From CALMFT01 sp964563595 (GTDB lineage: Bacteria; Patescibacteriota; Gracilibacteria; Absconditabacterales; Absconditicoccaceae), in NCBI GenBank assembly GCA_964563595.1, contig CAZLWR010000022.1:1-16684 (forward strand): a stretch of DNA of 16,684 nt, given 5' to 3'. The stretch's first letter is position 1, and the number at the start of each line of letters is the position of its first letter. The translations under genes were made by a program, and so were the position numbers. Positions 14,372-16,684 of the stretch are shown here, piece by piece. The notes under the pieces were generated by a model, which worked only from the letters and a program-made list of their open reading frames with translations, was not told the DNA's origin and made no database searches.

Positions 14372-14493
14372 ACAATAATGGCNNNNNNNNNNNNNNNNNN
14401 NNNNNNNNNNNNNNNNNNNNNNNNNNNNNNNNNNNNNNNNNNNNNNNNNNNNNNNNNNNNNNNNNNNNNNNNNNNNNNNNNNACAATAATGGC
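14372..14493. other. Scaffold gap with 11-nt repeated flank
   Basis: The 11-mer ACAATAATGGC occurs immediately before (14372-14382) and immediately after (14483-14493) a run of exactly 100 N. As with the first gap, the contig ends probably overlap and little or nothing is missing. The short flank on the right up to the antiporter stop (14494-14559) holds no gene. Confidence 0.7.
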
Positions 14494-14559
14494 ATACATA
14501 AGCTATTTCTTGTTATTCGAAAAGATCTTTCAATTGTTTTTCATGCGATATATCATTGC

Positions 14560-16614
14560 TTATGATAGACTCTGGTGAACGTTTTCTTCGATAAGTCACT
14601 TTGCGAGCATATCATCTAAGGCGATTTTACCTCGTCTATCCACTCACTGCCACAGTAGCTGATTAGTTTTTGCTGAGACTTGTGTTTGTAATTCTTTACT
14701 GTAGAGTTCAATCTTACCTTCATACCTCTTGAACAACTTCTCAAAATACGCTATAACTTCATCAAAGTACGCATCTTCAATTCAGATATTTCGCGTTTTC
14801 ATTTCCTGTAGTTCTCTTATTACCTTGAAAGCACAGTTTCTTTGAGTTCTTTTTCTGATATACTTATTAATACTACTATCAGTATTGAAATTAAAAAATT
14901 TCGTAAGGTAAAATGTCAGAGTTTTATGCTTATAGATATGATAATAACCTGAATGCAACAACGCCCTATCAGCAGCGATTTCTTCACGTTGGTGATCATA
15001 CTGATCCATGAGATAGAGATAATTTGTCTCATCCACCTCGTGATTTGCAAATAATTGTTTCAAATAATAACTCGCTACGCCAACTGCCTCCAGACTGAGC
15101 ATCTTAACAATAAAGTCTTCGGGTTGGGTTTTTACTAATCATTGGATTGCCATTTGTGCATCATCAAATCTTGATTGAAGCTCTTGTTTCATATCCAGGT
15201 ATGTTAACTCAGCGATAGTATAATGGTCATGCATCTGCTCAAGTTTATCCAACTCTTTCCTGTTGACGTGAATAAGTGCAAGATGTTTTTGAAACTGTTC
15301 TTCAGGAGAGATAATATCAAGTTTAAATTTTTTGATAATTAAGGGCATAGTATTTGCTTTGATAATAAGAGTGAAGATAATAGCTCACAAGACACAGAGC
15401 GTTATGAATTCTTTAGGGGAATTTTCAAATGTCCATCATGCAATAGTCAGATTATCATCTATCAACAAACACATGATAAGAACTAGTGCTCACCTGAGGC
15501 TTCACCGAGCAAGTAAGTGCTGTCGGGTCATAGGAATATAACGCTCCAGTTTCAGCTTATTGAGCAATCATACAGGAAGATAAACACTAAGGCCTCTAGC
15601 GATAATTGTCACTACGATAAACACTAGTGTCGCAATGATGATATCACCATTCCAAGAACCTAGACTTACAGCAATGCTTCACATCATAAAGAATACAAGC
15701 GAATTGCAAACAAACCCAAAAAATCACCAAAACTTATGCATATACTTTTCAACAGATGGACTGATCTTACTTCTCCCATAGGAACCCATAACACTTGCCG
15801 CCATGACTGTCGTGATTACTCAGGATATATGCACTTCGAATCATCCTATGTGCACATAATGCCCTATTAGTTCCGCAAAAATAAAAGCAAAGTGTGCAAG
15901 CACAAGCGTGAGGATAATCTCAACCGGCTCGTTATTTTTGACTCTTTTAATAATTTCAGCGAAAAGCAGTCCGATAATAAAACCAAGTACTGCTCCACCT
16001 CATATCATGATGATAAATTGCAAGATGCCCTCTCAAATCATACCTGAATTGAATACTCAGGTTCTGATTATCTCATATACAATCAAGAACAAAGCCAATC
16101 AAGTTCAGTCATTGAAGCAGCTCTCTCCTTCAAACAACAAAGAGAGTTTTTTGGGTGCACCATATTCTTTAAATAATGCAAGCACAGCCACCGGATCGGT
16201 TGACGAAATAATAGACCCAAAAAGTAAACATATTTGCCATGGGATAGGCATTCCGATCCATTGGAATACAAAAAAACTAAGCAAAGCAATAACTCAAGCA
16301 GAGATCAACAAGCCAAATATAGCCAAGAAACCTATACTATACTTGTTTTCATAAAGCTCGGATAATTTCATATTGTAGCAAGACTCGAACAAGAGGACAG
16401 GCAAGAATATATAGAGCAATAAATCCGGCGAAAGCTTGAGTGCAGTGATTCATCAAAGCCATGGGAAATACAGCGATAGCAATCATAGCAAAAGACCGGC
16501 CACAAATAGTAATATAGTATAAGGTAATTTTATCTTTTTGGATATAATATGTATCCCTCAAGCCAACAAAAGTATGGCCAACAAAGAAATAGTAGACTGC
16601 AAGAAATCGCTCAT
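14560..16614 (-). CDS. CPA1-family Na+/H+ antiporter (NhaP type) with long cytoplasmic tail
   Basis: This 684-residue minus-strand frame is read through numerous TGA (Gly) codons to TAA. About twelve hydrophobic segments fill residues 1-425. Signature motifs are PVLLFES near 72-78, S-S-T-D140-P-V-A-V, and F-E-G-E-S-x-F-N168-D169-G-T-G (two TGA glycines), the ND ion-binding pair of electroneutral CPA1 exchangers. W-G-S-L-R-G-A-L follows, where Trp370 is CGG, matching the family WGGLRG motif. Residues 426-684 form a charged helical tail without a recognised TrkA/RCK domain. The start is ATG 16614; an in-frame ATG at 16626 would add four residues. It exchanges Na+ or K+ for H+ in pH and salt homeostasis. 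About 60 AT-rich bases precede it to the window end. Confidence 0.93.
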
Positions 16615-16684
16615 AATAATGTACATAAAATATAATCTGAACTATGATGTTTATTTATTATTATCATATTTGCTAGCCTTCTTT

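Noticed and set aside
14378..14578. ORF spanning the third gap on the plus strand
   Set aside because: Half of it is N, and the readable part overlaps the antisense end of the antiporter gene.
15332..16354. Plus-strand ORFs opposite the antiporter
   Set aside because: They are antisense frames of a gene with clear CPA1 motifs on the minus strand.
1..16684. CRISPR arrays, insertion sequences, phage genes, toxin-antitoxin pairs
   Set aside because: No regularly spaced repeats, transposase motifs, phage structural motifs or paired small ORFs of that type were seen.

Overview
The window reads as an AT-rich genome fragment from a Candidate Phyla Radiation bacterium with a non-standard genetic code, most likely Absconditabacteria (SR1) or a close relative among the Gracilibacteria. 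Two code changes can be read from the alignments. UGA is glycine: in-frame TGA sits at conserved Gly positions in LeuRS, LysRS, IF-1, L20, L35, S11, S13, SSB and a Na+/H+ antiporter, and every gene here ends in TAA or TAG. CGA and CGG appear to be tryptophan: they fall on conserved Trp positions in LeuRS (three sites), S4, SSB, LysRS motif 3 and the antiporter, while Arg at conserved sites is AGA, AGG, CGT or CGC. Genes that look chopped into short ORFs under the standard code are intact, so all coding calls below are read through TGA.

Layout. 1-1526 (-): leuS, cut by the window edge. 2013-2167: tRNA-Arg(UCU) and tRNA-Glu(CUC). 2220-7486 (+): a long translation cluster, infC-rpmI-rplT-hyp-hyp-tRNA-Leu(UAA)-hyp-rplU-infA-rpmJ-hyp-rpsM-rpsK-rpsD, closed by an intrinsic terminator. 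7590-8630 (+): a YdjM-like membrane protein. 8668-10830 (+): lysS. 10831-11077: a hairpin-rich intergenic region. 11078-11617 (+): an HD-domain hydrolase. 11628-12200 (-): an unknown protein. 12380-12838 (-): ssb. 12987-13663 (+): tRNA-Leu(CAA), the tail of rpsO after a sequence gap, and tmRNA. 13695-14141 (-): a small two-helix membrane protein. 14560-16614 (-): a CPA1 Na+/H+ antiporter. Three runs of exactly 100 N are scaffold joins. The first duplicates 55 nt of a tRNA gene and is almost certainly a k-mer overlap rather than a biological repeat.

The most unusual content is in the two aminoacyl-tRNA synthetases. LeuRS carries a GNAT acetyltransferase-like domain of about 195 residues inserted at the N-terminal edge of its CP1 editing domain. 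LysRS carries a Nudix hydrolase domain of about 200 residues inserted inside its N-terminal OB fold. Both insertions are in frame, keep the parent enzyme's motifs on either side, and retain the family's signature residues. Two unrelated nucleotide- or acyl-CoA-handling enzymes embedded in two unrelated synthetases within 11 kb suggest that enzyme insertion into synthetases is a theme in this lineage. A plausible but untested reading is that the LysRS Nudix domain turns over Ap4A, a known LysRS side product, and that the LeuRS GNAT domain acts on aminoacyl-tRNA or a free amino acid. Translation starts lack Shine-Dalgarno sequences and are preceded by AU-rich leaders.
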